A stretch of DNA of 64,000 bases. It comes from Streptomyces filamentosus. GTDB lineage: Bacteria > Actinomycetota > Actinomycetes > Streptomycetales > Streptomycetaceae. Position 1 is the first letter of the stretch. Each line of letters starts with the position of its first letter. The stretch covers positions 1,736,001 to 1,800,000 of the forward strand of contig NZ_BNBE01000002.1 in assembly GCF_014654895.1 (NCBI RefSeq). Reading direction: 5' to 3'. The notes below the pieces were generated by a model, which saw nothing but the letters and a program-made list of their open reading frames with translations, did not search any database and had not been told where the DNA came from. A program made the translations under genes and the position numbers. Positions 8,048-17,300 of this stretch are shown piece after piece.

Positions 8048-9238
8048 ATGGATTTCGCGGACGATTTGATGACCCGCCCATACGATATATACGACCGGTT
8101 GCGGACCACTTCCCCGGTGTGTCGCATCACGGGAACGGATGGGCAACCTGCTTGGCTCGTTACCCGGTTCGACGATGTTCGCGCCGCCCTTGCCGATCCG
8201 CGCCTGTCGCTGGACAAGGCGCATGCGCGTGAGGGCAACTACCGAGGGCTGTCCCTGCCGCCAGCCCTGGACGCCAACCTCCTGAACATGGATCCGCCCG
8301 ACCACACTCGTCTGCGTCGCCTTGTCGGACGGGCCTTCACTCAGCGGCGGGTCGAGCAGCTGCGCGCACCGATTCGCGCCACCGCCGACCGGCTTTTGGA
8401 CGCTCTGGGAGAGGAGGGCACCACCAACCTGATCACGTCCTACGCGGCCCCCCTGCCAATTATCGTGATCTGCGATCTTGTCGGTGTCCCGGACAGCTAC
8501 AGACGGGACTTTCGCGCTTGGACAACCGCGTTGATCTCCCCGGATCCGGGCCGTCCTCAGGCCGCCAAGGAGGCCATGGTGGCCATGCTGGGCTTCTTTC
8601 AGGAGCTCACGGCTCACAAGCGACGCGAGCCGGCCGACGACCTCCTGTCCGACTTGATCGCCGTGCGGGACATCGGGGGCGACCGGCTCACCGAGGACGA
8701 GTTGATGTCCCTGGCCTTCCTAATCCTCTTCGCCGGTTACGAGAACACTGTCCAGCTGATCGGCAACTCGATCCTGGCCCTGCTGCAGCATCCCGATCAG
8801 GCGGCCCTACTGCGGCAGGACGCGTCCCGGATACACGCTTCCGTGGAGGAGTTCGCCCGCTACGAGGGCCCGGCCCTACTCGCTATCCGACGCTTTCCCA
8901 CCCAGGACGTGACGATCGGCGGCGTCCAGATTCCTGCGGGCGAAACGGTCCTGCTGTCCCTGTCCGCTGCCAACCGCGACCCGGACCGTTTCCCGGACCC
9001 TAACCGTCTGGACCTCGGCCGCGATGCTGCCGGGCACCTGGCGCTCGGACACGGCATCCACTACTGCCTGGGCGCGCCCCTGGCACGAGCCGAGACCGAG
9101 ATCGCCCTTGCAGCGCTCTTGGAGCGGTTCGAGGAACTCGAGCTCACCGAGGAGAAGACGCGGTGGCGTCCGTCGCTGCGCGCCCGTGGACTCCTCGATT
9201 TGCCGGTGCGCTACCGGGCCACCAGACCCTCGTTCTAA
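8048..9238 (+). CDS. cytochrome P450 (bacterial class I type)
   Basis: A full-length 396-residue haem monooxygenase from ATG 8048. It shows the I-helix FAGYENT (oxygen activation; Tyr and Asn vary from AGxET), the K-helix ExxR (EEFAR) and the haem-Cys loop LGHGIHYCLGAPLARAE. It has no membrane anchor, as expected for soluble actinobacterial enzymes that need a separate ferredoxin and reductase. None is encoded nearby. The closest resemblance is to CYP107-like secondary-metabolism enzymes. The neighbouring type III PKS stub suggests a former polyketide context. Confidence 0.95.
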   Translation: MDFADDLMTRPYDIYDRLRTTSPVCRITGTDGQPAWLVTRFDDVRAALADPRLSLDKAHAREGNYRGLSLPPALDANLLNMDPPDHTRLRRLVGRAFTQRRVEQLRAPIRATADRLLDALGEEGTTNLITSYAAPLPIIVICDLVGVPDSYRRDFRAWTTALISPDPGRPQAAKEAMVAMLGFFQELTAHKRREPADDLLSDLIAVRDIGGDRLTEDELMSLAFLILFAGYENTVQLIGNSILALLQHPDQAALLRQDASRIHASVEEFARYEGPALLAIRRFPTQDVTIGGVQIPAGETVLLSLSAANRDPDRFPDPNRLDLGRDAAGHLALGHGIHYCLGAPLARAETEIALAALLERFEELELTEEKTRWRPSLRARGLLDLPVRYRATRPSF

Positions 9239-9288
9239 CGAGACGCTTCCCGAGGGTCCCGCTGCCCGGACCCGCTTGGGCCGGGCAG

Positions 9289-10053
9289 CTACTCACCGGC
9301 CAGGGCCTTCTTCTGGCGAAGGCGCTCACGCAAGGCGCCGATCATGGGGATCGTCAGTCCGGAGAAGAGGAACAACACGGCCAATCCGCTCAGCGTGGGG
9401 CTCACGACCTCCTCGGCCTTCAGCGGCCATGGATTGTCGAGAGTGTAGAAGATGATGTATGAGCCCTTGGAGAACGCGTATGCCAGTCCAAGGGCCGCCG
9501 ACACGCAGGACAGGGCGAAGCCAACGCTGCTCCACGGTCTGATGCCCCAGTTGCGCCGAGCCGTCCTGCCGCACATGAACGCGAGCTCACCACAGGTGAC
9601 CAGGACGTAGAAGAGGTAGATCAGCAAGTAGGCGGCGACCTTTGGGTCGTCGACGTACTCGGTCGTGAACTCCACGTCGGGCCGGTTCGTCGCCAGGAAG
9701 AGTGGCACCAGAACCGCCAGCTCTGCTGAGGCTGCGAAGCCGCGCTGGAACATCGCGGCCTTCAGGTACTCGGGCCGGTAGGCCAGATCCACCATCGCGA
9801 TCTGAAGGAAAGCGCACCATAGGACCGCACAGATGTGGGCCACCAACTTGCCGGCGTTGTCGAGGCCCGTAATGTTCTGCAGCGCATTGGCCACAGAGGG
9901 GACAGCGCACAGGACACCCAGCGTGCACACCCCGAAAGCGAGGGCGATCGCCCACGTGGAGACACGCGGATTGCCCACAGCTCTACGTGTGCAGAGGCCC
10001 GTCACTACCAACCCGGCCGCGGTGCACGTCCCGAAGACTATGCCGTCAACCAC
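9289..10053 (-). CDS. MAB_1171c-like multi-pass membrane protein
   Basis: A 254-residue product with about seven hydrophobic helices, starting GTG 10053 directly after the upstream stop (TAA then GTG). Its size, topology and pairing with an XRE regulator fit the MAB_1171c/DUF6545 family of putative actinobacterial transporters; no transport substrate is known. It is probably the second gene of a two-gene operon with the regulator at 10054-10560. Confidence 0.8.
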   Translation of the reverse strand: MVDGIVFGTCTAAGLVVTGLCTRRAVGNPRVSTWAIALAFGVCTLGVLCAVPSVANALQNITGLDNAGKLVAHICAVLWCAFLQIAMVDLAYRPEYLKAAMFQRGFAASAELAVLVPLFLATNRPDVEFTTEYVDDPKVAAYLLIYLFYVLVTCGELAFMCGRTARRNWGIRPWSSVGFALSCVSAALGLAYAFSKGSYIIFYTLDNPWPLKAEEVVSPTLSGLAVLFLFSGLTIPMIGALRERLRQKKALAGE

Positions 10054-10560
10054 TTACAGCCCCTCCAGTGAATCTGCCGCATACTGTGCGGCATCGTCCA
10101 TACTCCGGCGGCGCTGAGGCTTGCCCCGCGCCGAGGCCTCGTTGTCCGGAACCGGCTCCAGACCGAGGTCCTCCCGACGCTGCTCCAGGTCCGCGATGAC
10201 GTTTTGTATCTCATCGGGAGGAAGGTCGTTCAGGAGTGCCAGAACGCGGCGTGCCTTAGGGTCCTCGAACGCCTCCAGCGCCCTGAGATCGCCGTAGCTC
10301 TCATGCGGCAGGAGGTGTGCGGGTGGTACGCCGCCCAGAGCTTCGCACAGCGCCAAGATGGTGCCCACGGTCGGGTTGTCCTGGGAACCCTTGGCCAGTT
10401 TGGCGATAGCAGCGTGAGACACGGACGGGTGATCGCCTGGCAGTGCGTCCACGGCAGCAGACAGCGTACGAGACGACAAAGTACGGCCGTTGGCGTCCCG
10501 CCGGCTGGCCATGAGGGCACTGAGTCTCTCCGCCAAGGGGCGGTGGCTGCGCCTCAGCAC
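10054..10560 (-). CDS. XRE-family transcriptional regulator
   Basis: A 168-residue protein whose N-terminal ~85 residues form an HTH_3-type fold: LAERLSALMASRR, SRTLSAAVDALPGDHPSVSHAAI, then GTILALCEALG. The C-terminal half is charged and helical. GTG 10560 is used; TTG codons slightly downstream are alternatives. It lies directly upstream of the membrane protein with no gap, a known pairing in Streptomyces, and probably controls that operon. Confidence 0.85.
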   Translation of the reverse strand: MLRRSHRPLAERLSALMASRRDANGRTLSSRTLSAAVDALPGDHPSVSHAAIAKLAKGSQDNPTVGTILALCEALGGVPPAHLLPHESYGDLRALEAFEDPKARRVLALLNDLPPDEIQNVIADLEQRREDLGLEPVPDNEASARGKPQRRRSMDDAAQYAADSLEGL

Positions 10561-11219
10561 TGGCAGGGGTGACCGGACGCGAGCTGGTAGCCAACCTGCT
10601 CAAAACTGCACACCACCACGTATCGATCTCTCACTCAGTTGGGAATTCGTTGCTGTGTACTTTAGTTGACATGATCGAGAGCGCAAGGCAGGATCGCGAT
10701 AGGGAAAAGGGAACCCTAAGCAGCGGATTGACTACTGAGAGTTACATCTGTGGTGATGGGCCCTTCGCTGGCGGGGGGGGAAGTGTTGGGGATGGAGCTG
10801 GCGTCCAGCGGCAGTGACCATGCTGGCGGGATAATCGGAAACGGGGCATTGGCGATGCCACGCGCTCTGCAAGAGCGCCACCGATCCGACGCGGTGGCTC
10901 TCATGGCGGGGTGGCTGGATCGTCTTCGACGTCGCCCGGCCCACCGCCAGGTGCCTGCAACTCGGTGCGAAGGGACCCGTCGGCGAGAGCTCCTCGCGCG
11001 AACCGCGATACCTCAGGCGAGGCGCCGACGTGAGTACGGGCCTGGGCTGCGCCCCCGGCTTTCCCGTGCTGGAAGACGAGCGCGCCGCAGTGCGCCTCCG
11101 GAGCTGGCGGGGCGGATCGACGGGAGTGGACCCATGAGGCCGTGATCACCACGTGTCCGAGCCGACTCGTTGGCGCCGAGGGCACTTCACGACCTCGTCC
11201 CATCTCTCGAGGAGCACAC
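10561..11219. other. 660-bp spacer with a candidate promoter
   Basis: TTGACA at 10666-10671 and CAGGAT at 10689-10694 are 17 bp apart on the plus strand and form the best promoter-like pair here. They could drive the PucR-like gene through a long leader. A rightward frame at 10750-11145 lacks a good start and protein-like composition and was not called. Confidence 0.4.
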
Positions 11220-13133
11220 ATGCCGACCCTGGGCTCACTGCCCACAGATAAGCCTAAACTCGAACTGACATTCGTGGTAAACGGTTCTCCGCGGTCCCAC
11301 TCTGCGGAGATATCCGGAGTGGTAACGCTGACGCCGGAGGGGCTGCTGGAGAACGGAGTCCCACCAACTCTGGTTGATGGCTCGCTCGTCCTGATCACTG
11401 GCGCGTCGCCCTTCCGCCTCCGCGGACGCATAACAGCAGTGCTTGAGCAGCTCCTCCAGCGGATGAGCCAGCACGGCAGCGCAGGTCTGGCTGTCAGCGC
11501 CGCTCCCGGTACACGCCAGATGTTCCCTCCGGCAATCGTGGATCAGGCCGCCAGCCTGGGCATCGCCCTCCTGGTCACGTCCGCGCCCACCGAGTGCTGG
11601 GAGGGTGTTCATGAGGAAATTCAGCAGTCCCGCCTGATGTTTGCTGAGCGCCGTGCTGCCCAACTGAGCTCACTCGTACAGGAGTTGCCAGCTCAGTTGG
11701 CCGATCCCAGGGCCATGCAACGCATCGCGGACTGGCTCGCCAGGGTCCTCGACTGTCAGGTTCTGGTCAGTGAGCCGGAGCGCGTCCTCGCTGCCTCACC
11801 GGCCACAGCTGCTGAGCAGCTGGCACAGGCCATCATCCGCCAGTCCGTCGACGGAGTTCTCCCCGAGACGCTCTCCGGCCCCCACACCCAGCTGATTTCC
11901 CTGGCTCCCGCCTCGGCTGCGGACACCGTCCTTGCGGTGGCCCGCAGGACCCCTTTCGATGAGGCGGACCTGCGCCTGCTGCGGCATGCGGCGAAACTGC
12001 TGGGTCTCGTAGACCAGGCGCACCGCGAGTACCGTGCAGCCTCGGACGCCTCTCACGCGGCGCGCAGCGCGGCGTTCGAGCTTCTTATGGACGGCGAGGT
12101 CGACAAGGCCCGGCGCGTCATGGCGAATCTGGCGCCAGGACTCTTGGAAACCGAAACCGCTCGCATCTTCGTTGTGGAGACGCGGCCGACATCCCGAGAC
12201 CTGGCTGCGCGCCGCTTCAGCGCATCCGTCGGTCAGCAGGCTCTCGTCGTTCCCGACCCGAGAAACGACCGGCGGATACTGATCGTGCATCCGATTCGCC
12301 TTGATGAAGACTCCAGGGCAGAAGTGTCTGCCGAACTGACCCGCCTGGTAGGCGCACTTGGACCGTCCTCCTCGCTGGGTGGCAGTGGGGTCTATTCCAT
12401 GCGCCTTCTCGCAGACGCACTTCGCGAGGCCACCACCGCCCAGACGTTCGCCGCCTTGCAACCGGACCCCGTCGCCCTCTCCGTGCACGGCGCCGACCTT
12501 GTCAGTCTCCTGCCCCAGGCGGAGGCGCAGCACTGGGCCCGCCGGCTGCTACACCCGCTGATGCGTGACGAGTCGCAGTGGGAGCCCATGCGCGAGACGC
12601 TCCCGGTTGCCCTCGCCTACCCATACACGGTGGCGGCCCGTCGGCTGTGCCTGCACCGCAACACGGTAATGCGCCGCGTCTCACGAGCTGCTGAACTCCT
12701 GCGCATGGACTTCACGTCCATCAGTGACCGGATAGCCGTTGCGCTGGCCATGGAACTGGTCACGCAGCGAGAGGACTCCACTGCGCCACGGCTGACCGGC
12801 TTGGAACCGCCCTCTTTAGCGCGGCTGCTGACCACCCCCCATGTGCATGCTTGGGCGCAGACCCTGGTCAGACCGATACAGGCAGACCGACGTGACCTCC
12901 TGTCCACGGCGCTCGCCTGGCTCAACTTCGACACGCACGTCGAGCCGGCAGCTCGCGCGCTCGGTCTCTCCGAGGTTACGGTGCGTTCCCACCTTCGGGC
13001 GGTCGAGAACCATATGCAGCGTGATCTGTCCACCCTCGCGGGTGTACGCGATCTGCAGTTCTCACTGCATGTCGTCACGGGTCAGCCTGACCTGTGCTCA
13101 GGTCAACGGGGGTTGTCCGTGGTCGCCTGCTGA
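11220..13133 (+). CDS. PucR-like transcriptional regulator with two C-terminal HTH segments
   Basis: The ATG at 11220 lies 6 nt after GAGGAG. The 637-residue protein begins with a PucR N-terminal-like domain (~residues 30-150), followed by a GAF-like/central region. Two similar helix-turn-helix segments end it: one around VAARRLCLHRNTVMRRVSRA (~480-505) and one around ALGLSEVTVRSHLRAVENHM (~580-605). The HxNTxxxR signature of the first is typical of PucR/CdaR proteins. Tandem duplication of that module is less usual. No target genes are obvious; it stands alone before the insertion sequence. Confidence 0.85.
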   Translation: MPTLGSLPTDKPKLELTFVVNGSPRSHSAEISGVVTLTPEGLLENGVPPTLVDGSLVLITGASPFRLRGRITAVLEQLLQRMSQHGSAGLAVSAAPGTRQMFPPAIVDQAASLGIALLVTSAPTECWEGVHEEIQQSRLMFAERRAAQLSSLVQELPAQLADPRAMQRIADWLARVLDCQVLVSEPERVLAASPATAAEQLAQAIIRQSVDGVLPETLSGPHTQLISLAPASAADTVLAVARRTPFDEADLRLLRHAAKLLGLVDQAHREYRAASDASHAARSAAFELLMDGEVDKARRVMANLAPGLLETETARIFVVETRPTSRDLAARRFSASVGQQALVVPDPRNDRRILIVHPIRLDEDSRAEVSAELTRLVGALGPSSSLGGSGVYSMRLLADALREATTAQTFAALQPDPVALSVHGADLVSLLPQAEAQHWARRLLHPLMRDESQWEPMRETLPVALAYPYTVAARRLCLHRNTVMRRVSRAAELLRMDFTSISDRIAVALAMELVTQREDSTAPRLTGLEPPSLARLLTTPHVHAWAQTLVRPIQADRRDLLSTALAWLNFDTHVEPAARALGLSEVTVRSHLRAVENHMQRDLSTLAGVRDLQFSLHVVTGQPDLCSGQRGLSVVAC

Positions 13134-13401
13134 TCGCCGCGACCTTCGGCGTTCAGCGCGGGACCCGCTCTTCTTCCCTCAGCCGACCGCCGACTGCCTC
13201 CCTGTCTCGAATCGGGTGACGCGTCCTAGACGGTCCTGTCTGGACGCACCCGCACAGGGTGCGCAGTCGGCCGTGGGCGTCCCGGAAGATACCTGCGCTG
13301 GCTTCGATGGTCTCCGGGGACGCCTCCAGCGCCTCCAGCGATCTCCACCCGGCGGAGATCGACCGCCCGGCCCATGGGTGATCCGCCTGTACCGGGCGTA
13401 A

Positions 13402-13420
13402 CTGATCGTTTCAGAATGAG
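13402..13420 (+). repeat. IS terminal inverted repeat, left
   Basis: Nineteen bases identical to the complement of 14258-14276. Similarity continues for about five more bases with one extra G on this side. Confidence 0.9.
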
Positions 13421-14216
13421 GTTCGGAGTCGTTGCAAGCAGATGATGCTGCAGGCGAGTTGGAGCAGGCCGAGGTGGAGGTCGGCGCGTATCTCGTAGCG
13501 GTTGCGGAGGCGTTTGAACTGGTGGAGCCAGGTGAAGGTCCGCTCCACGATCCAGCGCGCCTTGCCCAGACCGGAGCCGTGCGGGACACCTCGACGGGCG
13601 ATCTTCGGTGTGATGCCGCGGGCCCGGAGGATGCGGCGGTACTTGCCGTGGTCGGCGAACAGTCGGCCCGGCCGGTGCCGCGGCCTACCGATCAGGCCGC
13701 GGATGCGGGGTATCGCGTCCAGCAGCGGTGTCAGTTGGGTGACGTCGTGCCGGTTTCCTCCGGTCAGGGTGATGGCGAGAGGTGTGCCGTGTCGGTCGAC
13801 GATCAGGTGGTGCTTGCTGCCCGGCCGGGCGCGGTCGACCGGCGAAGGTCCGGTGTGAGCCCCCCTTTCAACGCCCTGATGTGCGGGCCGTCGATCGCGT
13901 AGTCGTCCATATCCAGCAGGCCGGCCTTGCGCAGTTCGGCCAGGAGGACTTCGTGCAAGCGGGGCCAGACGCCGGCCTCGGTCCAGTCCCGCAGCCGCCG
14001 CCAGGCCGTCACCCCGCTGCAGCCGGTCCGCTCGGCCGGCACGTCCCTTCAGCTCACGTTCTTGCGCAGCACATACACGATGCCTCGCAGGGCGGCCCGG
14101 TCGTCTGCGGGCAGGCGTCTGGGATACCGGTGGTGCCGCGGAGGTTGGGGTGGCAGCAGGGGAGCGATGCGGTCCCACAGGTCATCAGAAACAAGATCAT
14201 CCGACACTCGCACCAC
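13411..14216 (-). pseudogene. IS5-type DDE transposase, two-frame with internal UGA
   Basis: The first frame (likely GTG 14216) gives the typical N-terminus (DDLWDRIAPLLPPQPP). It meets TGA at 14049-14051 where family members have Trp (KNVS-stop-RDVPAERTG), then continues coding to about 13860. The C-terminal part is in the -1 frame, entered at AAAGGGGGG (13860-13868 complement), a plausible programmed slippery site. The DDE residues fall in DGPHIRA, LFADHGKY and WIVERTFTWLH. The UGA should abolish full-length product unless read through. Confidence 0.85.
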
Positions 14217-14257
14217 TCTGCCGCCACCAGACCTGATCGCCAAGGCCTCGCGCCGAA

Positions 14258-14276
14258 CTCATTCTGAAACGATCAG
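14258..14276 (-). repeat. IS terminal inverted repeat, right
   Basis: Complement of the left terminal repeat, followed directly by the TAA target duplication at 14277-14279. Confidence 0.9.
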
Positions 14277-14279
14277 TAA

Positions 14280-15739
14280 GAGTCTGCCCATGATCTGAGC
14301 CGGAGCTCCGGGCAAGGTGGTTGGTTGATCGTCACCGTGACGCCGTTCAGCTCGCTTACTCATCCCAGCGGCAAACCAAATCAATGGAAGTGCAAACGCC
14401 TTAAACAGTGGTCAGCATCGGCACGCCCGTGAGGCAGATCACATCTGGGCTATCGCTTAGACCTCGCCGGACCAAAGAGGACACGAGGAAAAGAGCTCGT
14501 CAACTGGGGGTAAGCTCGCCCCGCCGTGCAGGCTCAGCAAAAGCTGTCTCCCATTCAACCAACTGCCCTTGGTGAACTGCGGTGTTGAGGTCGATGCCCG
14601 ACGTTTGCTGAGTGGTAGCTGAGCCAGCCGCGCCCCTCGGGAAGTGTGCACCCCCGAAACGAGCATCACGATGAAGGTGCACTTCCGTGTCGATGTGAGG
14701 CCGACTGGTGCAATGTCGACAGGTGTCACTGGTCAGTTTGTGCACCGGCGAAATGGCACCGCTTCACGCATATGTCTAGCGTTGCCGATGCAAGCCCGGC
14801 CAACCACAGGACGAGTGAGGCTCAAGCCGAACCCGCCCGCGAGGGGAAGTCGGTCAGGTCAGCGGCGAGCTGGCCCGGTGCACGGTGGCGAAAACCACCG
14901 CATGCACCAGGAGGCGGGCACCGGGAGGTGGTTGGAGCCACCGTCCTGGCACCCGCTCTCGCCAGCGCAAAGCAGGCCCCTGCCAGGGCCTGTGCAAGAA
15001 CGACTCTCAGCAGAGTCACCACCAGCAGATCTAAGGAACCCACTGGGGCCTTCCGTCTGCGTGTTGGAGCACGCCGACGGTGCTCAGGATAGACCAGTGC
15101 GCCACGCGAAAACAGCTTGACCACTGGATCTTGCTGAGACACGGCCCCCCTGAGCCAGACGGGGCGAACCCTATGACCTCCGAGTACACGACGGACCAGC
15201 CGACACCACGCACCACCGCGTCGGCTCACCGCCGATGCTCCCGGGCGGAGCTGACTCGTACGCAGGACCTCGGCGCAGCCGGGCTGAGCGGCTAGCACCC
15301 GATCACGCCCGACGGCGCGTCCGAGCCGGCCACGGATTACCAGATCCCCGGCCGGTCCCCGCCCGGGGAAGAAGGATCCACTTCCCCCGAGCGAAGTGGC
15401 GCGCGCGGCAGGAGCCAGGCGGCCTCCCAGCAGCTGCTCCTGCCGCGCCGCACGTACCCCGCCGCTTGGCGCCCGTACGCCGCCTCTTTTGCCGTGCGCT
15501 CACTATCCGCCCCGGCAGCTTCAACCCAGTCGCCGTGGCCCCGCGCATGCCCGATGTGGCCGTCGGCTCCTGGAGTCCCGCCGCGCCGGCACGTCTGACC
15601 GCCTCCGCCGCCCTCGCCCTCGTCGTGAGCGGAAGGCTCGCCGTCACCCCTGCTCCCGCCGCCCACGCCGCGACGAGCACTCCAAGCGCTACCAGCTGAG
15701 ACGGGCCGCCGCCCTATACCGATCCTAAGGAAACATCGC
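14280..15739. other. 1.46-kb region without convincing gene
   Basis: Several frames over 60 codons exist on both strands, but none has a ribosome binding site, protein-like composition and a sensible start together. A 40-codon frame at ~15172-15294 and leftward frames at 14457-14729 and 14822-15298 were considered and left out. Base composition is slightly less GC-rich than the flanks at 14.3-14.7 kb, consistent with decayed or transferred DNA. Confidence 0.5.
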
Positions 15740-16234
15740 ATGCCTACTCTCAAGCGCATCGCCGTCACCTTGCTCGCCGCCAGCGCCGTCGTTGGCACCA
15801 CGCTGGCTACCGCCACCACGGCAACCGCCGCGGACTACCGCTGCAGGACCAGCAGCGCCTCCGTCGACAACCCGGCCTATTCCGGACCGTGGTCCGACGA
15901 CATCAACTTTGATGTGACGCTGTGTGCCAAGCGCTCCGGCGGCTACATCTACGCCTACGCCAAGGTCGCCTTCGAAGGCCCGGTCATGAACGTCAACGAG
16001 ACCGGCATCTTCGATGCGGCCCGCTTCCACCTGCAGATCAAGAAGTCTGTCTCCGGTCCCGACCCGGTCGTCAGGTGGGCGAACTACTCCGGCCTCGAGT
16101 ACAAGCTCGAGCACGGCAACCTCGCCGGCAACGGCAGCTACACGACCGGGACGATCTCGTACAGGGCCGGCTCGGGCCTGTACCTGGCTGACGGCTTGAT
16201 TCAGCTGGACTGGAACAACGACGGCCAGGGCTAA
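15740..16234 (+). CDS. secreted protein with Sec signal peptide (164 aa)
   Basis: The ATG at 15740 follows AAGGAAA by about 7 nt. Residues 1-31 are a classical signal peptide: a Lys/Arg start, the hydrophobic core IAVTLLAASAVVGTTLA, and cleavage likely after ATA-A before DYRC. The mature part has two Cys, is rich in Tyr, Ser and Asn, and looks like an all-beta extracellular protein. No catalytic motif. It is the first of four exported proteins in this rightward stretch. Confidence 0.85.
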   Translation: MPTLKRIAVTLLAASAVVGTTLATATTATAADYRCRTSSASVDNPAYSGPWSDDINFDVTLCAKRSGGYIYAYAKVAFEGPVMNVNETGIFDAARFHLQIKKSVSGPDPVVRWANYSGLEYKLEHGNLAGNGSYTTGTISYRAGSGLYLADGLIQLDWNNDGQG

Positions 16235-16597
16235 CGCAACACGTACTTCAGCGCCTCCCCGACGGTGTAGCCGGCCAACCTACAGGCCGGACCGACCAAG
16301 AAGACCCGCGGATGCGTACGTAGCACTGGCCTCTACCAGCTGGCCGACTTGCCAACCAGTTTCCGGCGCTTTACGCGGTCCGTGATTCCGCTTCCTGTCC
16401 TGTAGACGAAATCCACCGCGTGGCTAGAGGGACGCATGCAATCGGAAGAGCATTCCGGCCGCCTACGAAACCACTGGCCAAAGATGCCGATCGCCAGCTC
16501 AACGCGGCTGCACGAAGGGAATCCCGTGCCCCAGGACTCCGGCCCCAGAACTCTCCACACGTGAAGTTCCGCTCAGAAACGGAAGGAGCCTGCGCCC

Positions 16598-16921
16598 ATG
16601 CTCGCAGGATTCGAAGTCGCTCGTGCCGACCAGGCGCCACTGCAGCAGGTGACCGAAGGCATCACGGTCGCGATGCTGCAGGAGGGCGCCGCCGACGAAC
16701 TGTCGGCGATGATCATCGAGTTCGCCCCCGGCGCCACCTTCGGCGAGGAGACCCACAAGAAGCAGGAGATCCTTTTCGTTCTCGAAGGCGAGTTCGGCGA
16801 CGGCGAGCGCGTCCACCGGGCGGGAACCCTGATCACCGCGCAGGAGGGCAGCGTGCACTGGCCGCAGTCCAAGACCGGCTGCCGTCTGCTCGTCCTGTAC
16901 CCCAACGGACCGGGTGAATGA
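16598..16921 (+). CDS. single-domain cupin
   Basis: The ATG at 16598 follows GGAAGGAG. The 107-residue product is one cupin barrel. Motif 1 is degenerate (GATFGEETHKKQEILFVLEGEF keeps one His and two Glu as possible metal ligands); motif 2 is HRAGTLITAQEGSVH. This resembles ChrR-like or sensory cupins rather than large dioxygenases. Substrate unknown. It lies alone, 380 bp before the MFS gene, with a hairpin between them. Confidence 0.85.
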   Translation: MLAGFEVARADQAPLQQVTEGITVAMLQEGAADELSAMIIEFAPGATFGEETHKKQEILFVLEGEFGDGERVHRAGTLITAQEGSVHWPQSKTGCRLLVLYPNGPGE

Positions 16922-17177
16922 CCCGCTTCGAGGCCTCCCCAAGCTGGACCGTCGCCTCAGTCACCCCGAGGTCATCCGGCCGGGGCTGACCGGACGACGG
17001 CAGGAACTGCAAGTTCCCGACCCCTTCATCGGCTCCCCGCCCATGTAGCCGCACAGAACGGCCCGGCCGAGCGCGACTGCTCCCGCCGGTCCGGCATCAG
17101 GCGCAGCTCGGCCCTCGCTCTATCCCCCTGGGGCGACACCCCGTGCCCTTTCGGCACCGGCAGGGGCCCGGCTGCTG

Positions 17178-17212
17178 GTGGGGGCGTCGTCCGCCCACGG
17201 CGACGCCCCCAC
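17178..17212 (+). terminator. strong hairpin terminator
   Basis: A perfect 12-bp stem (17178-17189 with 17201-17212) and an 11-nt loop, between the cupin and the MFS exporter gene. Actinobacterial terminators often lack a U-tract. Confidence 0.75.
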
Positions 17213-17300
17213 CCACTCCACCCTCCCGTCCGGCGCCCGAACCAGCTGACGCCGGCCGCCCCATCAGGAACGTCTCGCCCCTGCCTTCCCCGGAGCGTCT

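Larger units (their letters stand above)
13402..14276. mobile_element. IS5-family (IS427-group-like) insertion sequence, 875 bp
   Basis: Ends are the inverted repeat CTGATCGTTTCAGAATGAG (13402-13420; its complement at 14258-14276). The direct repeat TAA flanks it at 13399-13401 and 14277-14279, fitting the TNA target of the IS427 group. It holds one leftward transposase in two frames. The ends look intact, so insertion may be fairly recent even though the transposase is interrupted. Confidence 0.9.

Noticed and set aside
10750..11145. Rightward 131-codon frame before the PucR-like gene
   Set aside because: No ribosome binding site and low-complexity Arg/Gly sequence. The strong GAGGAG before 11220 marks the real start.
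14457..15298. Several 80-160-codon frames after the IS element
   Set aside because: None has protein-like composition or a ribosome binding site; the region was described as without a gene.
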